Source: Legionellales bacterium
GTDB taxonomy: Bacteria > Pseudomonadota > Gammaproteobacteria > Comchoanobacterales > Comchoanobacteraceae
Direction: 5' to 3'
Assembly: GCA_002690495.1 (NCBI GenBank)
Contig: NZEV01000023.1
Coordinates: 1-64,000 of the forward strand
Length of the DNA stretch: 64,000 nucleotides
Positions within the stretch are counted from its first letter, which is position 1; every line of letters starts with the position of its first letter. The notes under the pieces are model-generated. The model had not been told where the DNA came from. It saw only the letters and a list, made by a program, of their open reading frames with translations, and made no database searches. Position numbers and translations under genes: made by a program. Of the stretch, positions 1 through 7,636 are shown piece after piece.

Positions 1-487
1 ATTATCGGCTGCAATGATTGCCTCTGCTAGTGCTTTTGCTGGCGAAACTTTTGAATCATTACACCCATGTGGTTATGCGATGCAAATTGGTCCAGGTTGG
101 TTTGGTCCACTCTACTATGCACCAAAAAACCAATATACTGCAGGTGTAGCATTTTTCACTGCAGCATTCATCGATAACACGAATGGTACTGAGGATAACT
201 CTTGGGGCATTGGTCCTTTTGCAAGATATAACTTCCCTCTAACTAAACATACAACATTTGGGCCTGGTATTTACTATGCTAAATACTTTGGATCTGTAGG
301 CACGCAGACTCAAGAATATATGGTACAACAATACTTCGCTCTTGAGTATGCAGGAACAAAGAATATTCTAATCGGCGCATCCTTCATACCTGTTGAATAT
401 ATACAATACAACAGAGATGCCACAACTAAGAATTATCAAGTTAACGCACTTCAAGGTGGGTCACTGTTCATAACATACAAGTTCTAA
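1..487 (+). CDS. Small outer-membrane beta-barrel-like protein, copy 1 of 4 (5' partial)
   Basis: The reading frame is open from the window edge. By comparison with copy 2 at 706, the true start lies about 22 bases before base 1, so only the first residues of the signal peptide are missing. What remains shows the end of a Sec signal peptide (ASAFA, then GETFES), alternating aromatic and polar strands, GPFARYNFPLTKHTT in the middle, and a C-terminal YKF. A terminal phenylalanine is typical of outer-membrane barrels inserted by BAM. About 160 residues is short and suits an 8-stranded barrel. The DNA around the signal peptide is almost identical to copy 2. A rho-independent terminator follows. 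I do not recognise a named family; OmpW-like or Omp25-like small barrels are possible. Confidence 0.7.
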   Translation, partial: LSAAMIASASAFAGETFESLHPCGYAMQIGPGWFGPLYYAPKNQYTAGVAFFTAAFIDNTNGTEDNSWGIGPFARYNFPLTKHTTFGPGIYYAKYFGSVGTQTQEYMVQQYFALEYAGTKNILIGASFIPVEYIQYNRDATTKNYQVNALQGGSLFITYKF

Positions 488-502
488 ATTTGTGTGATTT
501 CG

Positions 503-538
503 AAAACTCCGATAGACCCAATCTTTCGGAGTTTTTTT
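503..538 (+). terminator. Rho-independent terminator after copy 1
   Basis: A 10-base stem (aaaactccga pairing with tcggagtttt) encloses a 13-base loop and runs into a T tract. It sits 15 bases after the stop codon. The same hairpin recurs after copy 2, so gene and terminator were duplicated as one unit. Confidence 0.85.
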
Positions 539-596
539 TATCATTAAAGCAACTAATCATCACATCTTCACAACAATAAAACACCTAATCACTGTT

Positions 597-705
597 ATTT
601 TTCATATACTTACCATAAATAAAATAATTATTACTTTCTTTCCTCCCTAATAATCTGCATTATTAGGATTGTTTATTATTATGTACATTTTAATGGAGAA
701 ATCAT
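597..705 (+). repeat. Duplicated promoter/leader region, unit A
   Basis: These 109 bases match 1322-1430 with six mismatches counted by eye and no gaps. The unit ends at the ATG and carries the ribosome-binding site (ggag at 695-698, 7 bases before the start). It presumably contains the promoter. A TATTAT at 677-682 is a possible -10, but no convincing -35 is visible. It also holds a perfect 9-base inverted repeat with a 4-base loop at 646-667, which is degraded in the other unit. Confidence 0.8.
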
Positions 706-1215
706 ATGAAACTTAAACATACTATTGCATTATCGGCTGCAATGATTGCCTCTGCTAGTGCTTTTGCTGGCGAAACTTTTGAATCATTACACCCATGTGG
801 TTATGCGATTCAAATTGGTCCCGGATTTTTTGCTCCTGCATACTATGCAAAAAATAACCAGTACACTATCGGTCTAGAATCTTTCACTGCTTCGTTTATT
901 GATAACACAAACGGTACTGAAGATAACTCTTGGGGTATTGGTCCATTTGCAAGATATAACTTTCCTCTAACAAAGCATACAACCATTGGACCTGGTCTTT
1001 ACTATGCTAAATACTTTGGATCTGTAGGTACACAGACTAAAGAATATTCTGTTTCACAATATTTCAATCTTGAGTATGCTGGAACAAAAAATATTCTTCT
1101 TGCTGCAAGTCTCAGACCTGTTAAGTACACACAATATAACAGAGATGCCACAACTAAGAACTACCAAATTGACATCCTTGGTGGTGGATCACTTCAGATC
1201 TCATACAAGTTCTAA
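706..1215 (+). CDS. Small outer-membrane beta-barrel-like protein, copy 2 of 4
   Basis: A 169-residue protein with a Sec signal peptide (MKLKHTIALSAAMIASASAFA, cleaved near residue 21), repeated amphipathic strands and a C-terminal YKF. The start is fixed by a strong Shine-Dalgarno sequence (tggag). It closely resembles copy 1 across the signal peptide and the central block GPFARYNFPLTKHTT. It differs in blocks such as residues 40-60 and 120-140, which would fall in loops or adjacent strands of a barrel. Each copy has its own leader and copies 1-3 each have a terminator, so the copies look separately transcribed. Function unknown; likely a surface-exposed porin or adhesin-like protein. Confidence 0.75.
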   Translation: MKLKHTIALSAAMIASASAFAGETFESLHPCGYAIQIGPGFFAPAYYAKNNQYTIGLESFTASFIDNTNGTEDNSWGIGPFARYNFPLTKHTTIGPGLYYAKYFGSVGTQTKEYSVSQYFNLEYAGTKNILLAASLRPVKYTQYNRDATTKNYQIDILGGGSLQISYKF

Positions 1216-1230
1216 ATTTGTATAATTTCG

Positions 1231-1267
1231 AAAACTCCGATAGATCCAATCTTTCGGAGTTTTTTTA
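1231..1267 (+). terminator. Rho-independent terminator after copy 2
   Basis: The same stem as after copy 1 (aaaactccga with tcggagtttt), followed by a run of T. One loop base differs from the copy-1 terminator. Confidence 0.85.
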
Positions 1268-1321
1268 TCATCAAAGCAACCAACAATCAGACCTTCTAAT
1301 CAACAAGTACACAATAAAAGC

Positions 1322-1430
1322 ATTTTTCATATACTTACCATAAATTAAATAATTATTACTTTCTTTCGTCCCTAATAACCTGCATTATTGTAATTGTTTA
1401 TTATTATGTACATTTTAATGGAGAAATCAT
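1322..1430 (+). repeat. Duplicated promoter/leader region, unit B
   Basis: Ungapped 109-base counterpart of 597-705, with six differences. Three of these cluster where the inverted repeat of unit A has its right arm, so the hairpin is weakened here. The ribosome-binding site and the last 35 bases before the ATG are unchanged. Confidence 0.8.
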
Positions 1431-1946
1431 ATGAAACTTAAACATACTATTGCATTATCAGCTGCAATGATTGCTTCTGCTAGTGCTTTCGCTGGCGAAA
1501 CTTATGAATCACTACACCCAGGTGGCTATGCAATTCAAATTGGTCCAGGCTGGGTTGCTCCAGCTTACTATGCTAAAAACAACCAATATACTGTTGGTCT
1601 AGAAGTAGCTACACAACAGTTTGTTGATAACACAGATGGTTCAGAATACAACAATACATCTTTAGGACCATTTGCACGCTACAACTTCCCATTAACGAAA
1701 AACACCACCATTGGACCTGGTCTTCAATACATCCAATACTATGGTAATGTTGATACCCGAACTTATGAGTATGTTGTATCACAGTATGTATCACTTGAGT
1801 ATGCTGGATCACCTAATATTTTAATTGGTGCTAGTCTACAGCCTATTAACTACTATCAGTTCAATAGAGATGCTACTTCTGCAACTAAAAACTATCAAAT
1901 TAGCGTCCTTAATGGTGGTTCATTGCAAATCACTTACGTGTTTTAA
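1431..1946 (+). CDS. Small outer-membrane beta-barrel-like protein, copy 3 of 4
   Basis: 171 residues with the same signal peptide as copy 2 and the common GPFARYNFPLTK block. The rest has diverged more, for example QFVDNTDGSEYNNTS in place of SFIDNTNGTEDNSWG, and the end is YVF. The copy-to-copy period is about 725 bases. The conserved 5' part next to a diverged body suggests duplication followed by sequence diversification, possibly with gene conversion at the 5' end. The role is inferred only from the signal peptide and barrel-like pattern. Confidence 0.75.
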   Translation: MKLKHTIALSAAMIASASAFAGETYESLHPGGYAIQIGPGWVAPAYYAKNNQYTVGLEVATQQFVDNTDGSEYNNTSLGPFARYNFPLTKNTTIGPGLQYIQYYGNVDTRTYEYVVSQYVSLEYAGSPNILIGASLQPINYYQFNRDATSATKNYQISVLNGGSLQITYVF

Positions 1947-1964
1947 TCTTAAATATCACGTTTC

Positions 1965-1999
1965 AAGCTCTAACAGATATCGACTGTTAGAGCTTTTTT
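1965..1999 (+). terminator. Rho-independent terminator after copy 3
   Basis: A perfect 12-base stem (aagctctaacag with ctgttagagctt) with a 7-base loop and a T run. It is unrelated in sequence to the terminators of copies 1 and 2. Confidence 0.85.
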
Positions 2000-2063
2000 A
2001 AAATAAATTAAAGCCATTCATACTTTTAGATTATTTCTCATTAAATTCGTAAAAATTTTTTTC

Positions 2064-2092
2064 TTAAAAAAAGAAAAAATATATGGCATAAT
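2064..2092 (+). promoter_or_regulatory. Probable sigma-70 promoter for copy 4
   Basis: An extended -10 element, TGGCATAAT (2084-2092), has a weak -35 (TTAAAA, 2064-2069) 17 bases upstream of CATAAT. The start codon is at 2114, with ggag at 2102-2105. This leader is unrelated to those of copies 2 and 3. Confidence 0.5.
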
Positions 2093-2113
2093 GTCCATAT
2101 TTGGAGTTTTGAT

Positions 2114-2611
2114 ATGTTGAAAAAAAGTTTATCTATAGTTTTTATGTCTACAATCACCAATTTCTCATTTGCAGGCACAATGCCCTATGACGAAGCAGGC
2201 TTTGGAATTCAGATTAGCACAAGCTCTGTTGCACCAGTGTACTATGCTGCTTCAAAACAGTATACCGTTGGCATTGAGCTCTCACCTTTAGTTTTCGTTA
2301 AAAATACAGATCAGACAGAAGGCAACAAATTTACAGTTGAACCTTTTGCGCGGTACAATTTTCCAGTTGCTCGTCATGTCACAGTAGGTCCTGGTATATT
2401 CTACCAAAAGTTTTTCGGTAATAGTTCAAACCAACATCATGACTGGGGTGTAGCCCAGTTTTTCAATATCGAATATAGTGCCACTTCAAATATACTATTT
2501 TCTGCTAATTTAAATACAATAAAGTATCATACTAATATTCCAGGCGAGACAGTGGATTCACATATTGATCTAATGGGTGGTAGCAGTGTGATGATGACTT
2601 ATAAGTTCTAA
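2114..2611 (+). CDS. Small outer-membrane beta-barrel-like protein, copy 4 of 4 (divergent)
   Basis: 165 residues with signal peptide MLKKSLSIVFMSTITNFSFA. It keeps the family skeleton (GFGIQIS, APVYYAASKQYTVGIE, EPFARYNFPVARHVTVGPG, YKF at the end), but its N-terminus, promoter and downstream region differ from copies 1-3. It is therefore the oldest or most independent member of the array. No clear terminator hairpin follows; ddl converges from the other strand 48 bases downstream. Confidence 0.75.
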   Translation: MLKKSLSIVFMSTITNFSFAGTMPYDEAGFGIQISTSSVAPVYYAASKQYTVGIELSPLVFVKNTDQTEGNKFTVEPFARYNFPVARHVTVGPGIFYQKFFGNSSNQHHDWGVAQFFNIEYSATSNILFSANLNTIKYHTNIPGETVDSHIDLMGGSSVMMTYKF

Positions 2612-2659
2612 ATATTATTTTTAAAAAATCACTGTGATTATCTAGATACCGTGTTTCGT

Positions 2660-3808
2660 TTACTGTTCATTTCGTATAAAGATCCTTGCAGTTTTGGGGA
2701 CAGGGTCAACTACAAGCCGCTGTCCCCTAATTGTTAAAGCCTCTTTTAGTAAGTGATTGAGTAACCAAACATAACCCATTTTTTGATTTTTTGCGGACCA
2801 TAAATAATAAGAGAATGATCCTGGGGTAGTATTCACCTCATTCAACCATAGTTCATTTGTAGTCATATTCGCTAAAAAGTCAATCCTTGGGACCCCATAT
2901 CCCCCTAAAATCTGATAAGCTAGTTTTGCATCACGCATCAACTGGGATTTCATTTTTTCAGGCATATCAGGGTTAATCTCTCTTGATAAATTGATTAAAC
3001 CTTCTGGAGCATTTTTTTTAGATTGTCCGCCTTGACAATACTTTTCATTAAAATCAAGCCAACAATCAACTTTGGGTGATTCGATTGCAGAGATCTTGAT
3101 CTCATTCTCTGATGATCGCATGACAGATACATTAAATTCTTTAAGTGATTGGACTGCTGGCTCTATCACAACCGCATTATCGTGCTCAAAAAGATCCATC
3201 AAAAGTGCTTGTATGGTCTCATAATCATTTGCAAAACCAACTCCTACGCTACTTCCTAGTGAACATGGCTTAACACATACAGGAAATGTCAACTGCAGTC
3301 TTTTAAGATATTCCAAAGTATAAAATTGTCCAACAGATGGCCTTTCAAGATAGTGCCCCGGTAAAACATGAATGCCATGAGCCTGAAATAAATGCTTTGT
3401 AACCCATTTATCCATAGCAATTGAAGCACCAGATCGACGCAGCCCAGTATATGGCATTTGATATAATTCACATAAACCTTGGATACTACCATTTTCACCG
3501 CCCCCGCCATGTAATGCAATCAAACAAACATCGATACTTTGATACAAACGACCCTTCGTATACAGTCCTTTGACATCAAGAGTGACCTTTTTTACTTTCG
3601 AATGAAAGCCACCAACTAATAGCTTATCATGCTCAACAATAAGATGTTCACCACACCACCAATCACCATGTACATCAATATAAACAGCATGTGGTTCATA
3701 TTTTGATTGATCAATTGCATAAAAAGCCTGCACACCTGAAAGAATACTGACATCATGCTCTGGAGACACTCCCCCAAATATTACTGCAACTTGTTTACGC
3801 TTACTCAT
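2660..3808 (-). CDS. ddl: D-alanine--D-alanine ligase (Ddl family)
   Basis: ATP-grasp ligase that joins two D-Ala for the peptidoglycan stem peptide in the cytoplasm. Visible motifs: GGVSPEHDVS at the N-terminus, HGGGGENGSIQGL, GLRRSGASIAMDK, the ATP-grasp core VKPCSLGSSVGV, PRIDFL, and the metal-binding end NEVNTTPGS. I start it at 3808 (MSKRKQVAVIFGG), giving 382 residues; the frame extends upstream, but the extra residues lie in the divergent leader. The usual NTxPGFT is NTTPGSFSYYLW here, and the protein is longer than E. coli DdlB (306 residues), nearer to the long Ddl/Van group. It faces away from the hydrolase/MurF pair across about 36 bases, which must hold both promoters. Confidence 0.85.
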   Translation of the reverse strand: MSKRKQVAVIFGGVSPEHDVSILSGVQAFYAIDQSKYEPHAVYIDVHGDWWCGEHLIVEHDKLLVGGFHSKVKKVTLDVKGLYTKGRLYQSIDVCLIALHGGGGENGSIQGLCELYQMPYTGLRRSGASIAMDKWVTKHLFQAHGIHVLPGHYLERPSVGQFYTLEYLKRLQLTFPVCVKPCSLGSSVGVGFANDYETIQALLMDLFEHDNAVVIEPAVQSLKEFNVSVMRSSENEIKISAIESPKVDCWLDFNEKYCQGGQSKKNAPEGLINLSREINPDMPEKMKSQLMRDAKLAYQILGGYGVPRIDFLANMTTNELWLNEVNTTPGSFSYYLWSAKNQKMGYVWLLNHLLKEALTIRGQRLVVDPVPKTARIFIRNEQ

Positions 3809-3844
3809 CTTGGTATCTTCTTTAAAACTTGCTAGTATTATGAC

Positions 3845-4609
3845 ATGAATATTGAATTTAAGAAACCCAGTCCACATTTACATGTGCATCATTTGCCAGC
3901 AACGCAACCCAATGATGTCTGCTTTGTCTGGGCTCATGGCTGGATGCGATCACACCGAGATTTTATCACCATAGCAAATCAATTGACAGCGTGCGGGGAT
4001 CATTATCTAATTGATCTACCTGGACATGGAGAAACTTCTAAAAGCTGTGGCAATTGGTGCGTTGAAGAATATTTAAAGCCCATTGCATCCTGGGTTAATT
4101 CTTTAGATAAACCAATTATATGGGTTGGCCACTCCTTTGGTTGTCGAATCGGACTGCATATGGCTCGATTATTACCTGAAAAAATTCATTCCCTGCATTT
4201 AATATGTCCACCCTTTAATTATAAAAACTATCTTTCTAGTCAATTTCTCAAAAAAATACTTTATAAAACGATCTACAGAGCAGGACTTTTCCTTGGATTA
4301 CCAAGAGAAAAACTCATCTCAATTTTTGGGAGTAAAGATTATCAATCGGCAAAAGCATTGAGAGTCATGCTTTCCAACTGGCTTAATGATGATACAAAAG
4401 CCACCGTTTCAAAAATCACAGTACCGATTTATCTCCTATTTGGAAGTCATGACCTTGAAACACCTCATCAACTCAGTCAACATTTTTTAAAAGCAAATCC
4501 TAAAGCAAATATTTCAATTTTAAATCATTTCGATCATTATACTATTTTAACCGATGGGCAACATCAAATTATTCATCATTTAACAGAACATCTCGGACAA
4601 CAGACATGA
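3845..4609 (+). CDS. Alpha/beta-hydrolase
   Basis: 254 residues with an alpha/beta-hydrolase layout: oxyanion region WAHGWMRS near residue 30, DLPGHGET, nucleophile elbow GHSFG near residue 100, a late acid (FGSHDLET) and catalytic His in NHFDHY. No signal peptide, so cytoplasmic. Its last four bases overlap the start of the MurF-like gene (ATGA), so the two are probably translated together and may act together on a cell-wall or lipid substrate. The substrate cannot be read from the sequence. A TATTAT close to the start codon and the lack of a Shine-Dalgarno sequence would fit a leaderless message. Confidence 0.75.
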   Translation: MNIEFKKPSPHLHVHHLPATQPNDVCFVWAHGWMRSHRDFITIANQLTACGDHYLIDLPGHGETSKSCGNWCVEEYLKPIASWVNSLDKPIIWVGHSFGCRIGLHMARLLPEKIHSLHLICPPFNYKNYLSSQFLKKILYKTIYRAGLFLGLPREKLISIFGSKDYQSAKALRVMLSNWLNDDTKATVSKITVPIYLLFGSHDLETPHQLSQHFLKANPKANISILNHFDHYTILTDGQHQIIHHLTEHLGQQT

Positions 4610-6171
4610 CATTAACCCTCCTCCATTTTGTACTTTTTTATGTTGCGACAAAACGCCTCTTAACTTACTTACATATTTTACAACAAGACGATTATGCCCC
4701 ATTGAGATTTTTAAATTGGCTTTGGGTAAAAAAATCCATTGATCGATATATGACGATCACTTTATCAATCGGTACCTTTACAATTTGGCTGTTCGGATCA
4801 GGGGTATTCATTAGTAACATCATTTCCACACTTTGTTTATTGATCGTTTTATTCATTTCCTACAGAGAACGAGTACCAACTAAAAGTGGAAAAAAACTAC
4901 TTGTGATGACATCAAGAGCAACTAGAATCTATTGTGTTTGCTTATTACTATCACTACCATCTATATTGCAGACCCAAACGCTGCTAGAAGCAATCTTAAT
5001 GATACATTGTATCCCCTTTATCCTTATTATTGGTTGCTATTTGCTACAACCTATCGAGTCAATGATCTATCGATATTTTATCATTAAAGCACAACGTACA
5101 TTACAATCACACAATCCAGTTGTGATTGGTATTACTGGTTCTTACGGTAAAACCTCATTGAAAAAGATCCTTGGACATATTTTATCAAAATACGAACCTA
5201 CTCTCATGACTCCTGGCAGTGTCAACACCCCAATGGGTATTTGTAAAGTCATTAAGGATGATCTTAAACCTAGTCACAAATATTTTATTGTAGAGATGGG
5301 GGCATATTATAAGCAGTCTATTGCTAAACTATGTGATCTGACCCGTCCTGTGATGGGTATCGTTTCATCAATTGGACCATGTCACTTAGAACGATTTGGA
5401 TCCATTGACAATATTGCAATTGGTAAGTCAGAACTCATTCAATCGGTTGCTACTCACCCCCATGCCAAAGGATTTACTTTCCCAAAAGCATTAAATCAGT
5501 ACCCTATTTTTCACAAAATGAGTCAATCAAAATTGATGATTGAGCCCTTAACCGCTCAACATAAGGAACAAACCATTAACGGTTTATCTATGAGTATTGA
5601 GCACCAAGGTGAAGCAATCGATTTATCAGCACCGATCTTTGGACTTCATCAAATAGATAATATACTACTTGCAACAACAATTGCCCTACAATTAGGCGTG
5701 CCTATGCAGCTGATTAAAAGCGCTCTTAAATCATTACCTCAAATCCCTTCTCGATTAGAAGTCCAAGAAGATCACCGCCATGTCACATGGATCAATGATG
5801 CCTACAATGCGAATCCAGAAGGTTTTAAACAAGGTATTACACTCTTAAACGAATTCGGCGTGCAAAAATCTGGACGAAAAATATTAGTGACACCTGGGAT
5901 CGTTGAACTTGGTCAAGCACATGACCCTATCCATGAAAGTTTAGCAAAAGAAGCAATGCGTTATGTAGATGTGATCATCGCAGTCTCACATCAAAGAATC
6001 AAAGCATTTGTGAGGACTTGTCACCAGTTAAAACAAGGTAACCAACAAATCATTACAACATTGACTTTTAAAGATGCAAAAAAATGGCTTGATGAGAATG
6101 TACAACCGAAAGACACCATACTGATTTCAAACGATCTACCTGATTTACTAGAATCAAGGCCAGCGATCTAA
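4606..6171 (+). CDS. MurF-like Mur ligase with N-terminal transmembrane region
   Basis: 521 residues. Residues 1-155 hold several hydrophobic segments (about 55-90 and 105-145). They are followed by a Mur-ligase body with P-loop GITGSYGKTS at 175-184, VEMGAYY, SSIGPCHLERFGS, and the C-terminal ligase motif NDAYNANPEG, which is typical of MurF. MurF adds D-Ala-D-Ala to UDP-MurNAc-tripeptide, and the product of the adjacent ddl would be its substrate. Standard MurF is soluble and about 450 residues, so the membrane anchor is a departure. It could be the cell's MurF or a specialised paralogue acting on a related substrate. The general Mur-ligase call is firm; the exact reaction is inferred. Confidence 0.75.
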   Translation: MTLTLLHFVLFYVATKRLLTYLHILQQDDYAPLRFLNWLWVKKSIDRYMTITLSIGTFTIWLFGSGVFISNIISTLCLLIVLFISYRERVPTKSGKKLLVMTSRATRIYCVCLLLSLPSILQTQTLLEAILMIHCIPFILIIGCYLLQPIESMIYRYFIIKAQRTLQSHNPVVIGITGSYGKTSLKKILGHILSKYEPTLMTPGSVNTPMGICKVIKDDLKPSHKYFIVEMGAYYKQSIAKLCDLTRPVMGIVSSIGPCHLERFGSIDNIAIGKSELIQSVATHPHAKGFTFPKALNQYPIFHKMSQSKLMIEPLTAQHKEQTINGLSMSIEHQGEAIDLSAPIFGLHQIDNILLATTIALQLGVPMQLIKSALKSLPQIPSRLEVQEDHRHVTWINDAYNANPEGFKQGITLLNEFGVQKSGRKILVTPGIVELGQAHDPIHESLAKEAMRYVDVIIAVSHQRIKAFVRTCHQLKQGNQQIITTLTFKDAKKWLDENVQPKDTILISNDLPDLLESRPAI

Positions 6172-6187
6172 AATGATTTGAGTGGGT

Positions 6188-6264
6188 TGGCACGCCCGGC
6201 AGGATTCGAACCTGCGACCCACAGCTTAGAAGGCTGTTGCTCTATCCAGCTGAGCTACGGACGC
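6188..6264 (-). tRNA. tRNA-Arg (anticodon UCU)
   Basis: Cloverleaf read on the minus strand: acceptor GCGTCCG/CGGGCGT, anticodon stem ACAGC/GCTGT with loop CTTCTAA (anticodon TCT, reads AGA and AGG), and T-arm GCAGG-TTCGAAT-CCTGC. The discriminator G and an encoded CCA follow. It lies five bases after tRNA-Pro and is probably co-transcribed with it. Confidence 0.95.
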
Positions 6265-6269
6265 ATTCT

Positions 6270-6343
6270 TCGGGGTAGAGGGATTTGAACCCCCGACATC
6301 CTGCTCCCAAAGCAGGCGCGCTACCAGACTGCGCTATACCCCG
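6270..6343 (-). tRNA. tRNA-Pro (anticodon UGG)
   Basis: Cloverleaf on the minus strand: acceptor CGGGGTA/TACCCCG, anticodon stem CCTGC/GCAGG with loop TTTGGGA (anticodon TGG), T-loop TTCAAAT. The 3' end reads A then AGA, so CCA is not encoded, unlike the neighbouring tRNA-Arg. The first C-G pair is the usual bacterial tRNA-Pro feature. Confidence 0.95.
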
Positions 6344-6356
6344 ATGCAAGCCTTTA

Positions 6357-6384
6357 ATTATATCAAATATTTGTTAAAAGACAA
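6357..6384 (-). promoter_or_regulatory. Promoter for tRNA-Pro/tRNA-Arg
   Basis: On the minus strand, -35 TTGTCT (6379-6384), a 16-base spacer and -10 TATAAT (6357-6362) preceded by TGA, an extended -10. Transcription would start about 6-7 bases before the mature tRNA-Pro 5' end. Confidence 0.65.
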
Positions 6385-6396
6385 GCTTTCAAAAAG

Positions 6397-6412
6397 CACT
6401 TGCGTATATAAT
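6397..6412 (+). promoter_or_regulatory. Probable -10 region of dapD
   Basis: CACTTGCGTATATAAT with a perfect TATAAT at 6407-6412 and no good -35. The 12-mer CACTTGCGTATA also precedes the outer-membrane gene at 62514-63134. A transcript from here starts after any upstream in-frame ATG and supports translation of dapD from 6437. Confidence 0.45.
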
Positions 6413-6436
6413 TCAGTTCATGATAGATTTGAATCC

Positions 6437-7186
6437 ATGTCACAGGATATAAACCAGATTATTAAAGATATCGATTCGGGTTTAAGAAGAGTAGCTCGAT
6501 TCGAAAAGGATCATTGGGTTGTTGATCAAGAAGCTAAACTAGCCATACTGGGGTTTTTTAAATCTCAAAAAATGACGATCATGCCAAACCAAATCACGAA
6601 ATGGTATGATAAAATCCCACTCAAATTTGAGCACTACACTGAAAATGACTTTAAAAATGCTATGATTCGTGCTGTACCACAGTCTATTGTCAGATATGGG
6701 GCGTATATTGGCAAACACACTATACTTATGCCCTGCTACGTCAATATTGGCGCTTATGTTGATGATGGAGCAACGATAGATACATTCTCAACTGTTGGAA
6801 GTTGTGCTCAAATTGGCAAAAACGTGCATATTGGTGGAGGTGCTGGTATTGGTGGCGTTTTGGAACCACTACAAGCCAATCCAACAATCATTGAAGATGA
6901 CTGTTTTATTGGTGCTCGATGTGAAATTGCAGAAGGTGTCATCATTGGTAAAGGATCTGTGATCGCTATGGGTACTATGATTGGACAGAGCACAAAGATT
7001 TATCATCGTTTGACAGGTGAATGGTTTCAAGGGCACGTTCCGCCCTATTCCGTTGTTGTTCCAGGAACTGTACCCAGTCAAAATGGACAATGTCAATTAA
7101 ATGCTGCAATCATCGTAAAAACTGTCGATGAAAGAACAAAATCAAAAACAAGTATCAACGAAATTCTTCACACTTTCGCCGAATAA
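6437..7186 (+). CDS. dapD: 2,3,4,5-tetrahydropyridine-2,6-dicarboxylate N-succinyltransferase
   Basis: Lysine and meso-diaminopimelate pathway enzyme that succinylates tetrahydrodipicolinate in the cytoplasm. The left-handed beta-helix hexapeptide repeats are clear ([54 protein letters not shown]), as is the C-terminal [20 protein letters not shown] block. The start at 6437 gives 249 residues, somewhat shorter than E. coli DapD (274). An ATG at 6344 is in frame, but it directly abuts tRNA-Pro and lies upstream of the likely -10, so I reject it. With ddl and the MurF-like gene nearby, this forms a cell-wall precursor neighbourhood. Confidence 0.93.
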   Translation: MSQDINQIIKDIDSGLRRVARFEKDHWVVDQEAKLAILGFFKSQKMTIMPNQITKWYDKIPLKFEHYTENDFKNAMIRAVPQSIVRYGAYIGKHTILMPCYVNIGAYVDDGATIDTFSTVGSCAQIGKNVHIGGGAGIGGVLEPLQANPTIIEDDCFIGARCEIAEGVIIGKGSVIAMGTMIGQSTKIYHRLTGEWFQGHVPPYSVVVPGTVPSQNGQCQLNAAIIVKTVDERTKSKTSINEILHTFAE

Positions 7187-7228
7187 TTTTATGCTGGCAT
7201 CAATCAATTTTTATGATATGATGAAGCT

Positions 7229-7627
7229 ATGATTATTCGTCTTTTAATAGCTCTTTGCTTCTCTACAATTTTTGCTCAAACCACAACGTTAACTGTTGGT
7301 GATATCGCCAATAACATATCTTGCTCTCTATTTAACTTGACGGGCACATTAATTATCGGAGGCGCCTACTTGACAGGTATCGTGATATTCATTTCAGCAG
7401 TATTTAAATTTAAACAATATAAAGATAATTCTACTCAGATTCCAATCGGAACTGCATTTGCACTCTTTGGGATGTCTGTTGTATTAATCTTTCTACCAGG
7501 ATTATATTCAATGTCTGGACAAACTCTCTTTGGGAGTGATGCTGAAACATATGGATATACTGGTAGTGATATTTTTTACTTCGGGGGTTCCGGAAGTTGT
7601 GGAAGTAGCAGTACAAACTCAATGTGA
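7229..7627 (+). CDS. icmD: Dot/Icm type IVB secretion protein IcmD (DotP)
   Basis: A 132-residue inner-membrane protein with an N-terminal signal or anchor (MIIRLLIALCFSTIFAQ), two hydrophobic helices (about 34-62 and 72-95) and a Gly/Ser-rich periplasmic tail. The central KFKQYKDNSTQIPIGTAFAL block is the hallmark of IcmD, and Legionella IcmD has the same length as far as I recall. IcmD belongs to the membrane part of the type IVB apparatus; its exact role is poorly known. It is followed after 9 bases by icmJ and then icmB, the same order as in Legionella. Confidence 0.85.
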   Translation: MIIRLLIALCFSTIFAQTTTLTVGDIANNISCSLFNLTGTLIIGGAYLTGIVIFISAVFKFKQYKDNSTQIPIGTAFALFGMSVVLIFLPGLYSMSGQTLFGSDAETYGYTGSDIFYFGGSGSCGSSSTNSM

Positions 7628-7636
7628 GATCTAAAT

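Noticed and set aside
1-2000. CRISPR-like repetition at the left edge
   Set aside because: The repeats are about 725 bases apart and are duplicated genes with leaders and terminators, not short repeats with spacers.
6344-6436. Upstream extension of dapD by 31 codons from ATG 6344
   Set aside because: The ATG directly abuts tRNA-Pro, a divergent tRNA promoter occupies the region, and the probable dapD -10 lies downstream of it.
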